A stretch of 64,000 nucleotides of DNA from Chionis minor. Its lineage: Eukaryota; Chordata; Aves; Charadriiformes; Chionididae. The notes under the pieces are model-generated. The model was given only the letters and a program-made list of their open reading frames with translations, did no database searches and was not told the origin of the DNA. The first letter of the stretch is position 1; each line of letters opens with the position of its first letter. The position numbers were made by a program, and so were the translations under genes. The stretch covers positions 1-64,000 of the forward strand of contig VZSF01006995.1 of the NCBI GenBank assembly GCA_013398295.1. Reading direction: 5' to 3'. Shown here in pieces: positions 23,701 to 36,727 of this stretch.

Positions 23701-26700
23701 AGGATGGTTTATATTGTTGTTTCTGAGTGCTTTTTTTGTAGTACATTAAATAAATATTTTCATAAGACAAATTTCTTAAAAAGCAGATTGATGTCTGGTA
23801 TTTATAAATTGTTACACAGTGGCTTCATTTCCTTTGCAAAATGCATCACATTCTGGCAGTAGGACTGTACTTTATATATTTGTGCCATTTTTTACAATTT
23901 CATAGACCTATTCTCATTACAGACCTAACTTACTAACTCCTTGTCTGACTAAGCCTCACACTTTATCACCACAGTCTAACATTACTTCATACTAAATCTT
24001 AATTCTGTCATCTACAGGTATGACTTCCCCATATTGAGCCTGTGCAGGTGAGCTGCTAGTGAACTCACAGTCAGACTAGCCAACAAGTAGGACGAGAGGC
24101 CTAGTGGGGCCAAGGAGCTTGAAGGTTTGGGTTACAGCTAGTGGAGGAGAACAAATGTCTAGATCCAGCTACTGGAAAGAATAAGTGACTGGGACCAGCT
24201 ACAGCAGAGGGCTGTATTTCATGTGGGCAAGTAACCATTAGTGAACTTCAAGGTGAGTTAGCTGATGAGAAGTCCAGCACCTGGAAAAACCTAGGTTGGA
24301 GCTGGTGTTTGGAGCCAAGCATGGATATTGAATGAAGTTAAAGTCCACACTAATATTTTCATCTTAAAAAAGAAAGTATCTCTCTCTTTTGAAGGTAAAT
24401 CAAGGTTTATAGAGCCATAAGTATAATGTGTTGTAGTTTTAGGAGAAAATTTTGTTGCTAGGTTTCTTCAGACTCACGGTGCCTGGATGCAGGAAACAAT
24501 ACACTGGAAGTCTATTTTTTTGATCAAACAAAAGATAGCTGCTTAAGAATTTCTAAGGCTTATTATCCTAAGACTTTAACAGTTCAAGTTAGTAAGCTCC
24601 TTTCTCTGTTTTATACCCTGTGCAAAATAAGCACTTTCATTTTAATAACCAGCAGTTACTGAATTGGAAACCATGTGCATAAAAAAATGTATCTTGTACT
24701 ATCGTTGAGGCTAATACTGATTTTATTCTTGGAATCAAGAACAGAAGATAAACCTGCGATCACATATATGCTCATCACTAAGTTTTAAGCTATATCTACT
24801 TTGCAGTTCTAACAATGTAGTCTCATTTTAAGAAAATCTTGAACACCAGCATCAGGACATAGAATTAGATACATCATGACAGCTCAGTGATTTTCAACCA
24901 TTTCAGGTAGTTTGGTCTGCATAGCTAGTCTATTAACAGATATAGCAGTGTATATCTATGAAAGCATTATCATAAAATCAATTACACCTGATGAATAAGA
25001 ACAGTATTCCATACTTTTGTTTAAAAAAAAAGTAAAAAAAAAAGTAAAAAAGTAGGAATTTATGTCTTTCCCCAGAGGAAGGTAACGGAGTCATAAAACT
25101 CCCTTACTACATTGTATAAATCAGTGATGATTATAAGATGACTTTTTAACAGATACTACGGGAAATCCTAAAAGAAACATCATAATTACCATGTTAATAA
25201 AATTTTGCATAATTGACTACTGTGGATGTAAAAAAAAAGAAGAAGATGTGTTTTATTACTCACCTGACAAAATAAGGAGCAATCTGTCTATAATGATGAA
25301 AAAGGACTAGTTAAGAAGCCTTAAATTAATGGCATTAAAATATATTAGACTAGGCAACAAATTATTGACTAATTCAGTCCTATAATGAAATAGCTAATAA
25401 CATACTCATCTATCAATAATGCTGTATTTATTACTATGAAATAAGTGGATAAATACGGAGAAAAGTACAGAGAAGCAGTAATACCCATCTAATCAATATT
25501 AATATACTACTACTTCATGCAAATATTGCTTAAACTATTGAAATACTACCTTAAGTTTATGGTTTTTCAGCTGATCAAATATATACAGTGCAAGAATTCT
25601 TTGAAACAAACAGGTGAGAACCATACATTAGAGTACAACAGATTAAGGATGCAATTCATCATCATCTCTTTCAGGCATACAAATACAGCCAGTTAGTCTC
25701 ATCTAGTCCCAGGTCTCCAGTCAGTGCAGAGAGTTACACCTTTAGAATGTATTTTACCCTACTCTAAGCTAGCTGAATGAAAACCTTAGTGTGAAGCACC
25801 CTTTTAAGGACCTAATTATTCACTGACTGCAGAAGAAGTTTAGATATTTATTTTAGTCTATATGGCTAAATATTTAGATAGCTAAATTAGTAAAGATGAA
25901 ATGTGACTAAGATCAGTATTTATCTTCTGTACATTATGAGAAGAAAAAGTCTGAAAACATTCCAGACCCTACTTGTACATTCCATATCTCATTCTATAAC
26001 CTTCGCCCTGCTTATAGGTGATTTGGAACTATTGCGGAGTGAAGAGAAGTGGATACTATGATATGAGATAGAATAACTAACCTTGAAAAATTGCATTCTG
26101 GAAGATATACTTAAGTAGGTAAAAAGATAGAGTGACATATTCTGGTTCATCAGGAATAAATGCTAAGGGCAATTAAACTATCTCATCAGATTGCTTATTC
26201 AGACTTGTCAGCCAAAGAAATTTCATATTTTATTGGCTTAATTTCTTTTTATTAGAAACTGAACAGAAGTATTAGTATCTATAAATTGCATACTTTTTTT
26301 TTGCATTGTACAGTTCATATATTTTAAATCATATCAACGCAGTTCTGATTACATGAGGCCAAGAACATAACTTCCTAAAATAACAACAGAATAATAAAAA
26401 ATCTTTTGATTTCCTGTTTTTCTTGTATTACTTCTATTTCTTCTAACTACTTTCTATAAGATGATTAAATTAAGAAAAAGATAGAATTAAAGACAGAATT
26501 TAAGAATATCGTATCTCATAGCTCACTTCCTTATTCTAATGAAGAAAAGCTATAGTTGAAGAATCTAATACTCTGTTCCACAGCCACTTGACGTAAGTAC
26601 TTATTCCAAAACAGTGAGTTAAAGCTATTCTTGTATTTTTTAATATTTTCTTCAGTAATTCCAAATGTTCAACTACTCATCTAAGCAATCGACACAGCTT

Positions 26701-29700
26701 TAAGGATTTTCTGTTTGTTTAGGAACCCTTCCCACAACTCTGACCCCCTGTACCTTTCCTCAAGAACAAAAGATGTCAAAATTAAGCATTGCTTTGTTTT
26801 CATGATATGTAACAGTGGGGAAGAGAGGAATTTCCAGTGTTACATTTTTGGGGATTTATTTTACATATATTTCTTGCATTTGCTCCTTGAATTTTATGTA
26901 TTTTTAAAGCAGTGTCCTGTAGAGATAATTTAGTATTTCCCAACCAAATCTTATTTTCATAGCATTTATAATTTCCTGCTTTATTTTACGTTCAGCTATT
27001 GCAGTGTATCAGTTGTAAATCTATATCTATGAATGTGCACCTATATCAGTATACACAAAGACATATTTATGCTCCTATTGCATACCAAAATATTTCCATT
27101 TTGTAGATGTTTTTTAAAAAATGACTTATTTTTGAGCTTATTTTTACTTCATTGATGACCATATTTTTCATTTGGGGCTTAGTGCTTTTTCTTCCCCGAA
27201 TTCTTTGTTAAATATTTCCTTCATAGAATTTTAAAAGAGCAAAGTTTTTATTTACAGAACAGTGTGAGAAAGTGTTATGTACACAGTGATGTCCACTGTA
27301 ACTCGTGAGATGGGCCAGGTGATTGAGGTAACACCCTGTCTGCGGATCAGATTGTTTTTGCAGGATTTGGGTAAAGTCAAAGACACAGGGAAGGGAAACC
27401 CTTATGCCGGCCCACCATGACTTCAAAAAACTCAATTGGAGTGCACTTACCTACAGTGTGTCTTTATTATCCACAGCTGTTAATATGATAAATTATTCAA
27501 TATCTTCAACAAATAACATCACAGTGAGGTAAGACTTAGTCAGACCTTACTTTTCAGCACAAAGAAGTGCCCATGCCCATGTGTCGTACTGTGATGTTAT
27601 AAGCTTCGTCCATCAGTCACTCTGCAGGCTCTCAGGTGATACGCAGAGCTAATTTCTCCCATCCATCTTCCACACCTGATAGGCCCAGCCAACATTCAAA
27701 ATTTCTTCCTACTTGCTGCAGTCTTTAAACTGCCTGAACAGTTTGTATTAATATGGAGTTAAACAAAAGTAACACATTCTTTATTAAAAAGCCACCTTTC
27801 TACTAGTTCCCTGCCTGGTGTTTATCTAACTAGGGATTTAGGTCTATAGTATGGTTATAGTTTATTCAGTATTTGTATAATCTTTTCTTCCACTGGCTAT
27901 GTAAAACACATTGCAAATTATGTTCTGCTGCAAGGACATGTAGGAATCTCTGACTATACAGGGACTGGTGTTACTCCCTTTACAAGAATCCGTTACTGTT
28001 AGAGCATTCTCCTAGGAAATGGGAGACTGATAATCACCTATTTCTCTTTCAGAAACAGGTCTAAAGGCATTCGATCTGACTAACTTTAAAAAACTTTCCC
28101 ATGAATCACATAGACACACACAAGACAGAAATCATAGCTGGGAAGCCTATATTACCTTAATATTTTGTATTTACAGCTCTAGTTATATGGCAGGCTAAAG
28201 GCATCAGAGTGGGGCAACAAATGCATCCGTAGTACTTCCCAGGGTGATTTCAAGAATTTATTAACTGATTGCTTCAAGTAACTCATGAAAAGTGTGCATC
28301 ACTCAGTAAAGGTCAAGCTGTATTTGACCCTTCCACCTATCTCCCAGAACATTTTTAAGGTAACAGTAGGGTTGTGTATCCCAAAGGTAGTCATAATGCA
28401 CTGTATGTTATGGGAAACAGAGTATCTCATATAAATCTGATCTCTGTTTTTACCTCTTCAAATCCATTGTTTTAGTAACACAGCCTTTACACCTGTTTTT
28501 CACAGGAATCTAGGCAATCTTAGAGTCACCTTTTTCAAAAAGCAAAGGACTCATGAAAGACTGCCACAGAAAACTAAGTAGGATTTGATCACAGGTGCTA
28601 TTACAAGTTGCATTAAGAGACCATTAGAATACCTTGATTATTGGGGCTTAACATCAGGTGCACTTCTGAATTTATGTTTACATGGCTTTGTGTTAGCATC
28701 ACACATTAATCTTTTAAAAGATGTTAACTATTGCCCGACTGTAAAAATCTGTACTAAATATTGCTGTACACAAAAAAGGTATTTCAGGTAATGAGAATGT
28801 CTGTGACTTTAATATGATATTTGCATTCTATTTTTATTTTTTATTTTTAGTACTATTTAATATAGTAATGTAATAATATTTAATAAAGTAAATAGTGCAG
28901 ACATTTTACCAAGTGCTTGGTATAAAAATGATAGTATTGCCAAATAGAAAAAATTGCAAGGCATAGGTATGTTCTAGACACAATAAGAAAAGAATTCAAA
29001 TGGAAAATAGAAAATCAATTTTTATTGAGTCTGCTGGATAATTTTAATTCCACGGTTTGTTAATTGGATTTTGACTACAGAAAACACATCTAGCTTTTTC
29101 TAATTACATAAAATAGGAAATGGTTCATATTTAGAGATATTATATTGTCCAACTTGTTGACTGTTGTTGGTCTCAGAATATGAGAAATTTTCTTTGTCAC
29201 AGTGAATTTTATTTTCCTTTTCTTTAGCAGCAAGAAGCACAAATCAGAATAAGTTTCATAATCTAATATTTAATATTTTCTGAGGTATAAATTGCTATGA
29301 ACATCTCATTTTTATCAAATAACTGCAGAAAGGCATCAAACATCAGAATTAGTCATAGAGGTAGTATTTCTCAAAAACATGTTTCTGTTCTTTAGGAAGC
29401 TGATTCTGAGTCTCCAGTGGGAGATCTGTCATTGACTTGAATAGGTATGAAATCAAGCACGTTGAGGGAAATTTAGGCAGCTGAAATGCTCTGTAAATGG
29501 ATAATATAATTAGAGATCAAAAAACCTTAGAACTTAATCCCTAGCTATTCTTCAGAACTTCAGTAAGTTACCTACTGGTGATCCTTTATTCATTCTCTGA
29601 GATATCCATTCAAAGGTTTTTTAGAAAAGTTTGATTCTCAGCTACCAAAAAATTGGAATCTGGGGCTTGGCAAGATATCATAACACCATGAACACAGAAA

Positions 29701-30990
29701 TCAGTTCCATTCTCAGTGGTTTAATTTCCTCCTTCCTTCCTCTTTTGACCTAATCTAACCATTTGTAAGCATAGAATTAGACACTGAATTAATAACATTG
29801 AACTTAGAATTATTTGGAAGGAAAAACATCATAATTTTGGAATAATTACTGTTAGCACTTTATCATGTATTTTTCTAGTTTTTGATCAGAAAAACATACA
29901 ATCAGTATTTAGTCCACTTTTCAAATAGAAGCCATGAAAGTCAAGTGATAAGTAGACATGTTAATTCCCTCTTGGTCTCCCGCACATTATTGGAGCTGCT
30001 CAAAATGACATGAAGCCTGACCTATTTATCCCAAACCATGATTTGTTTGACATTGATTGCATTCACATTAGCGTGCTAGCTTAGATCAGCAACACGTTTT
30101 TTTCGAATGAATCTCCTATTTGTGCCCTACCACTATGCTTTGATTCACATGGAAAAGCCTCAGAGTGAAGCTGACAAGCTTTCAGATGAAACTCAAGTGG
30201 AACATGTCCTACAGGGGTACAAATTAGAGTTCTCCAACCAGTAATAGTGCTTAGTCCATGGGGTCTGTCTAGAGTGAGTCCTAAAGAACTCTTCATCTCC
30301 CCTCCAGAAGGCAAAAAATGTGGGTGTTGGGTGCCCATCTGAAATTACTTCTACTGAGCAACACTATTTGCTAATGTAATCATAGCCTTTCCTTTTACAG
30401 TCAGAGGAGACAGTTAGTCAAAACACCAAAGTGGAGTATGGGTAAGTAATATTCACTTTCTATATATGGATGTTAGGAGGGTTAATTCCCTATAAAATAG
30501 TATTCTAGTAGTGAAGGCTGATCGAGTTCATAGAAAGAAATTACGCTGACACAATCGCAATGTGATCCCTATTACTGGTCTTTATCCTATGTTCACCAAC
30601 ACAACAGCATCCCAAGGTGCCAAGAAGGAATATGCGTGTTGAAGCCAGCTCAAGCCCATTGCTCTCCAAACTAATTGTCAGTTGTTCAATTTTCACACTC
30701 TGTGTTAGGCTGAGATATGTATTTGCTCCCCTCCGTGCAGCTATGTCTCAGGTGGATATTTGTACTCTTTTAACAGACACAGGGAGAAACATTTGTACTA
30801 CCAATTGATCCACTCAACTGACATAACTGTATCTCAAACAAAGGTCAGCCTCTGGATTTTTTTGCAACAGCTGTGGTCAGTCACACCCTGAGCTTCATGG
30901 GCACATTGTCCTTGCCCATCTCCTCTGAGCCTTCTTCCATTGTGGGGGTTTATTGGTCAGTCACGCAAGTGCATCATTTCTCTACCAGTT
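20776..30990. other. Gene-free AT-rich desert
   Basis: No gene or named mobile element that I can support. There is a CAAA simple repeat at 21383-21406. GC-richer islets are at about 23080-23320, 24030-24330, 27205-27440 and 30081-30338. They stand out from the background and could be decayed interspersed repeats or non-coding exons, but I recognise none of them. Two short plus-strand segments with good splice sites (25571-25613 and 30401-30441) are discussed as findings. Confidence 0.55.
21383..21406 (+). repeat. (CAAA)n simple repeat
   Basis: Four uninterrupted CAAA units within an A-rich run. Similar short CAAA tracts occur near 2225 and 47310. Confidence 0.8.
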
Positions 30991-31060
30991 ACAGCCTAGC
31001 TTACTTAGCTTAGCTTAGTTTAACTTGGCTTAGTTTAGCTTAGTTTGGCTTGGGTTGGGC
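30991..31060 (+). repeat. Degenerate (TTAGC)n pentamer repeat
   Basis: About 65 bases built of five-base steps: TTAGC, TTAGT, TTAAC, TTGGC and TTGGG. The unit drifts along the array from TTAGC-like to TTGGG-like. It is not telomeric, since the TTAGGG register is absent. Confidence 0.75.
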
Positions 31061-34000
31061 CTCCCCAACAGCCATTACGGGAATGTTTTCAAGTATCTAC
31101 AACACATGGCAAAGTAATGACTGTTTTTAATACGAATAGTAGTAAGATCAATAGTAATAAGAGACCAACATTATTTAGCTGGAAATAGTACCTCAGCATA
31201 CCACTTTATTCTTCTCGATATTGTGTAAATGTAATGTTGAAGAAAGATTAATTATAAAAAACTAATGAGTAACAGCTATGAAAATGCAAGTATGCTGAAG
31301 GGTTATTTTTGTGTAGATTAAGTGGTATCTCAAAGTATTTCTTCATAATATTTACCACCTGTAAATAAAAAAATAATGTAAACTATCTAAGGGGCAATGG
31401 TAAAACAGAAGGGGAATACGAATCTCAGTTAAGGGAAGCAGGATAAAGTGAGAAATGCTTTGGTCAGCCTTGGTTCTCCTGAGTGCAGGAGATAATACCT
31501 TGCCTTAGGAATGGGGAGGAGGAAAAGGCAAACACACTCCCAGATCTTTCTACTGTAGCTGACTGAAAGCTAGGAAGGGGGAATGGAAGACCTGATTGCC
31601 TCTTTTGCTTCATATTCTTTGAAGAGTGTTTTAAGAACAAGTACTAACCATACTGATGTTGTACCTTACATCGTGAGTAGACTGAATGTTGCCTGAATTA
31701 TAGTTCTAAAATGCAATAGTTTTGAGTGATTACTGGTTTGGGAATCAGAGTAGAATCTTTCTGTTGGCAAAAAGCAGTGTGGTGCTTACTCGCTTTCTTT
31801 TCCCTTTCACCTCTACATCCACTTCAGAAAAATCCACGTTTTCCACAGTATATAGCTCTAGGTGCTGCACAGGTTTAATGGAAGTGAGACAATGAAACAG
31901 TTAAATAAATGCATAGTTCCTAAAAAGGTGAGTTGAGGTGCATTTGATCTAACTTAATGTGCCTCTCAGAAACTGGAAATTGGATTAATATTGCTTGTTC
32001 ATGCTTGAAGCACAGAAAATTGCTCAAAGGCAGATGGAGGGAGAGCTGAAAATCTAAAAATAAAATTCCCAGTGGAAATAAGGATTTTCACAGTTCAATT
32101 TTGTTTCTTCTAAGATTTAAGTCTCAAGACACTGAAGTGAATAACTCACACAAAGGAAATTTAAAAGTATTATGTAGCTTGACTGTCATACTAAATATTG
32201 TAGAAAAAAACCAGAAATACGAAATCAAGAATTATATAATTATAAAACTTATCTTCATTTGCAATTAGTGAAACACATGAAAATAGAAAGTAAGCATAGA
32301 ATACAGCCACATAATAACAATTATCTGTATTCCAATTGAGTATTATTAATAATTTTATGATTTAACTTGTCTATGAGACAGAAGAATATCATTTCAGGAG
32401 AAAAGCAACACAATGCTGCTTGCAGTGTTTTGCAGTTTAACAAGAAATACTTTGTGGACTTCTGAAGTCAATACATTCTGCTATCTGCAGTTTTCGTCTA
32501 CTACCTAGTGAAAAATATAAATCCCTAGCTACTGGAATCACACTACCTATAAATAGTTAATTCTTTTGTCTCCATTGTAACAGGAGATCACAGTATTTAC
32601 AAGTATACTGAACAACTCATAAACACAGTACTTGCTGTACAATTTGCTGATGTTAAATAGGATAAAATAGTGTATATTAAGATTACCTATCACTGATTTA
32701 TTAAATGCTCTACTATATTAATTTTCTGACATTTTTTCTTCTGTCCTTGTAGTGCTACATAGCTGTAGCACTAGTTGTCTAAGGAAGTGAATAATCTACT
32801 TTAACATTAGCTGTCCAAAGGTTGTGTATTTAAGTCTGAATTGGATACCTCAGATGGTCCTAATGTAAGAGGGATTTTTACCTAATTTACCTAATCTTAG
32901 TTACACGCTTTAGAGTGAACAAAAATTATCCTATGATTACATCTTTTAAGTGACTATCAAGTCTCTGGAACACAAACTTTGAAGTTACAATTTTATTTCT
33001 ACATGTCTTAAGACTGATTAAGCTAAGCCTTTGCATACTAACAGCAAACTGTGAGCAGTTGTTCTGAAAGACATGTAGACTGTGAAGTAAAATAATTGTT
33101 CTCAAATCCCCAAAGTAAGTTTGTATAGCTGTGTTTAGAGCTTTGCCTGATCTTGCATTTTTTCTTAATTAGATATGATCGGTGTATAATGGAGAAGTGG
33201 TAAAGTCACCGCATTTAGCCTCATTCATTGACAGAAGCTGCTATCTGCAGATTTCTGAAATCTTGCCATATACTTTCAAGGAAAAGTAAGCACAGAACGT
33301 GCTATGCACATCCAATTTGGGGTGCGGTAGTATACCATTGAGAGTCTATGCTGGTAAACTGTAGATGAGCCTGTAAGTTAGCTTTTTATTATCTTTTTTT
33401 TTCTTTTTTTTTTTTTCCTATCCTGCAACTATCAAATAGTTATCATTGTGTTCAGGCATGAGGCAATTGATCCAATTCTCCCTTTTTGCCTCTCCATGAA
33501 AACCACCATGCAATTATTTTAGTTTTGTGCCAGAAACCAAAATGATAAAGATAGGTCGTGAGTTTTACATTAAAAGCAGTACTACAACAAATTGTTAGCT
33601 TTTAGTATTGGTTTTTGGTGAATGATGGTATAAATATTTCCCTCTAGAAACAAAGTCAAGGTGTTTTGCATAGCCAAAAAGATTTATGAATTATCACTGA
33701 GGAAAATAGTATTTGAGAAAAATGGAAAAGACATAAAAAATATTCTTTTAAACAACTGGTAAGCTTTAACAGCCTTGTTATATTTTAATTGGGGCAAGAT
33801 CAGGCAGAAGAAAACAACATAAATGATAAAATGCTAAACCTTGATTGCCAACAGAGAAGAATGACTTAGGCATAATCTTATTTTAGCAGTTAAATATCAC
33901 TATGGAGATTAGTTTTTACATGTCTTACTATTTATTTGTCACAAAAGAGGAATTACTTGCATCCCATTTAATTTATAAGGAAAATCTAGCTGTTTAAATC

Positions 34001-36727
34001 AGAAAGAGTAAAGTCAGTTTGCCTTCTCCAACATCTTAAAACTAGACCTATGAATTAATTATATCCAGGGGCAGCTCTTACCTTGGCAATAGTGAGATCT
34101 GCTCCCAGCAGAATTTAATATCCTTTGATTAAAGTAATATGACCTCCAGCATCTTTCTGTGACTTGTTTTCCTCTAGTACTAAGCATGATCAGCACATAT
34201 GCTACCCTGTGTCCAGCTCCAAAACACACTGGAACAGGAAATGTTGAATCTTTTCGTAGAATCAGTGAAAATGAGTAGCTGTCTTTGAAGACTTCAGACG
34301 GACCAGCCTGTCTGACTAACTTGGGTGCCTAAATTTCTTAACCACAATTTTCTGATAGCTTGTAACAAAGTTTTTAGTCATACCTCAGATTGCAGGCTTT
34401 TCAAAACTCATGTTTTTATTCAGCAAAACCTGTACTGTACATGTGGTGATTACCTTGCCAGCATGAGGGTGAATGAGGAAAATACTGACTCTGATACTAT
34501 TTTTCCTGGTGAGTATAATGAGTACAGAAGGAATAAAATAAGGTAATTCAAATAAAATTCCAAGAGTAATTTCAGATTAACTCTATCACTGATTGAAATC
34601 TAAAATCAGGGTGGGAAATAGAACCCATGAAATTCCTCACTTAGTTCTTCACCTCTTTAGTCAATAAGAACTTAATGTTGACTTTCAAGATTTGTGTTCA
34701 TAAACAACCAAGAAGCTTCCTAAGCTTTCAACCCAATGAGGCCTAATTCTCTCTCTGACATTGTCTGATTTTGTTCTTTAAGACTGTGCACAGGTTTGCT
34801 GAACTTTTTACCAAATTTGTGAAGGCTTTTTCCTCTTTGGATTCTCTGATTTCTAAGAGCACATGATCTTATTCTGAAGCTTTTCACTTGATCAGTCATT
34901 TTGTGTGCACTCACAGGACTTTCTCGTCATTTTTAACTCCTTTCTCATTTTTACAAAGAATGTAACTGAAAAGCCTCCTTTTAGTCAAGCTTACTAATGG
35001 ATACTACAGTTAATGGCAGGCAGATTCCATGCAGGATGATGGTATCAGCTTAATCTCTTTAGGAAAATGGGATAAAAATAGTTATTTTCGTTCTCTATAG
35101 AATGTCTTTTAGTTCATAGAAGACTGTTTAAACTCCAAGTTATATGCATGTTTCTGTGCACTGGGATTCACCCTATTTTGGTTTTGTAATAGTCCCTGTT
35201 TAAAATAAAAAGAAGAAAAAAATTAAATACATAAATAGAAGTTCTAGGTGGCTTTCATTTCAGGTTCTGATGTATATTCTAGTTGATTCTGATGCTGTCT
35301 CTGCAAGTATGCTTATATGCCTGCTATACAATTTATATCTTCATACTCTTGAGTCAGATTGCAGATTCTTTCCTGAAGAAATACAGCAAATTAAAACACA
35401 GGATCTATCTGAGCCCAATTGATTTACCAGAAAACAGGCCACAAAACCTGTTACTGATTGTTTCATATGCAAAGCGCATATAGAAAAAAAAAAAGGAAAA
35501 AAATGGACAAGCTTTTTTTTTTTTAAACCTTTCTATTGTGTAAACAACACACGATATTGGCAACTATATGTAGAGTAAGAGAAGACATTTTTTTCCAATT
35601 AAATTTACATATCCTTATGGACACCATGCCAGATGGCTGTTCAACACTTTTTCTTTCAAATTTCATGTGTGAGAAAGTAAAAATGTGCAGAACTTTAAGA
35701 TGTTTTTGCTTGAGTTGTCGTTTTGTTGTCTTAGAGCAATACAGAGTTTTCTGACACTGAGGCCAACACATCCCACAGGGTAGTTTTTCGCCAGAGAGTT
35801 GTTTTTAAAAGATGTTTAAGAGATGTTTTTAAATTGTCAGTGAAGAGAAAACAAGTACTTAGTATTTTATAAGCATTTCTACTGCTCTTTCAACATATGG
35901 CTATAAACAACTATAAACAAATGCAATTTTCTGACTTAGTTTACTGAAGGGACTGCTGAACAGTGCTTTTAAATTATCTGAGTTAAAAAGGTCAGTTTAA
36001 CATTCACTTTTCTTTAGTTCAGAAACACAATAGTGAGACGGAAAGAAAGAAGTCCTTTCATTTCCACAGCAGGGAGGTATCTTTTTTTTCCCTAAATTAT
36101 GCAGCAGCAGTCCTGTGTAAGTTCGTGTGAGGTATGATGGGTGCTGCGTTTGGAACATTGTATTCTGTAGTGATGGAGGAATGTGTCAGATCACATAACA
36201 GGTGGAAAGCATTAATAATTCTCATAATCCAGATGAGAATTTGGGCTCATATCTGGCTCTTCCAAACATAATACAGTAAACACTTTGCTTTGGCACAGCA
36301 CTGTAGGCTGTCTTTAGCTCTAAGATCTTATCTATAAATTGCAGCTGATTCCCCAACCAAAGATTAGGTTGACCAAGCTGGCTTTGATAGGTGGCTGTAC
36401 CTTAAATGAACAAAACACAAGAACAGAAGAGGAGTAATCTGCATGAATGTTACAGTGCTTGCTTTTCCAGCTGTACTGCTATTTCTATCTGACAAATATA
36501 TAACTATACCTTGTTTATGGACATTTTGGAGTCATGTAGTAAAAAACATGTTGACACACGCTGAGACATCTTGGATATTAAGACTATATAAGGTAAGGCT
36601 AAACATTTGGATTCAATCTGGATATTTTGTATTAAAAAATCAGCAACATCGTGCAGTTCTGAATGTACCTAAACTATGCTGAAGTGTTTATAGGGTATTT
36701 CCACTATGCAGATGGGTGGAGTACTAA
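31061..36727. other. Gene-free AT-rich stretch
   Basis: No gene or mobile element recognised. A perfect 10-bp inverted repeat with a 4-base loop lies at 32750-32773. A T-rich run lies at 33394-33416. Open frames are short and chance-like in composition. Confidence 0.6.

Noticed and set aside
30991..31060. Interstitial telomere repeat
   Set aside because: The unit is five bases long and TTAGC-like. The TTAGGG register is not present.
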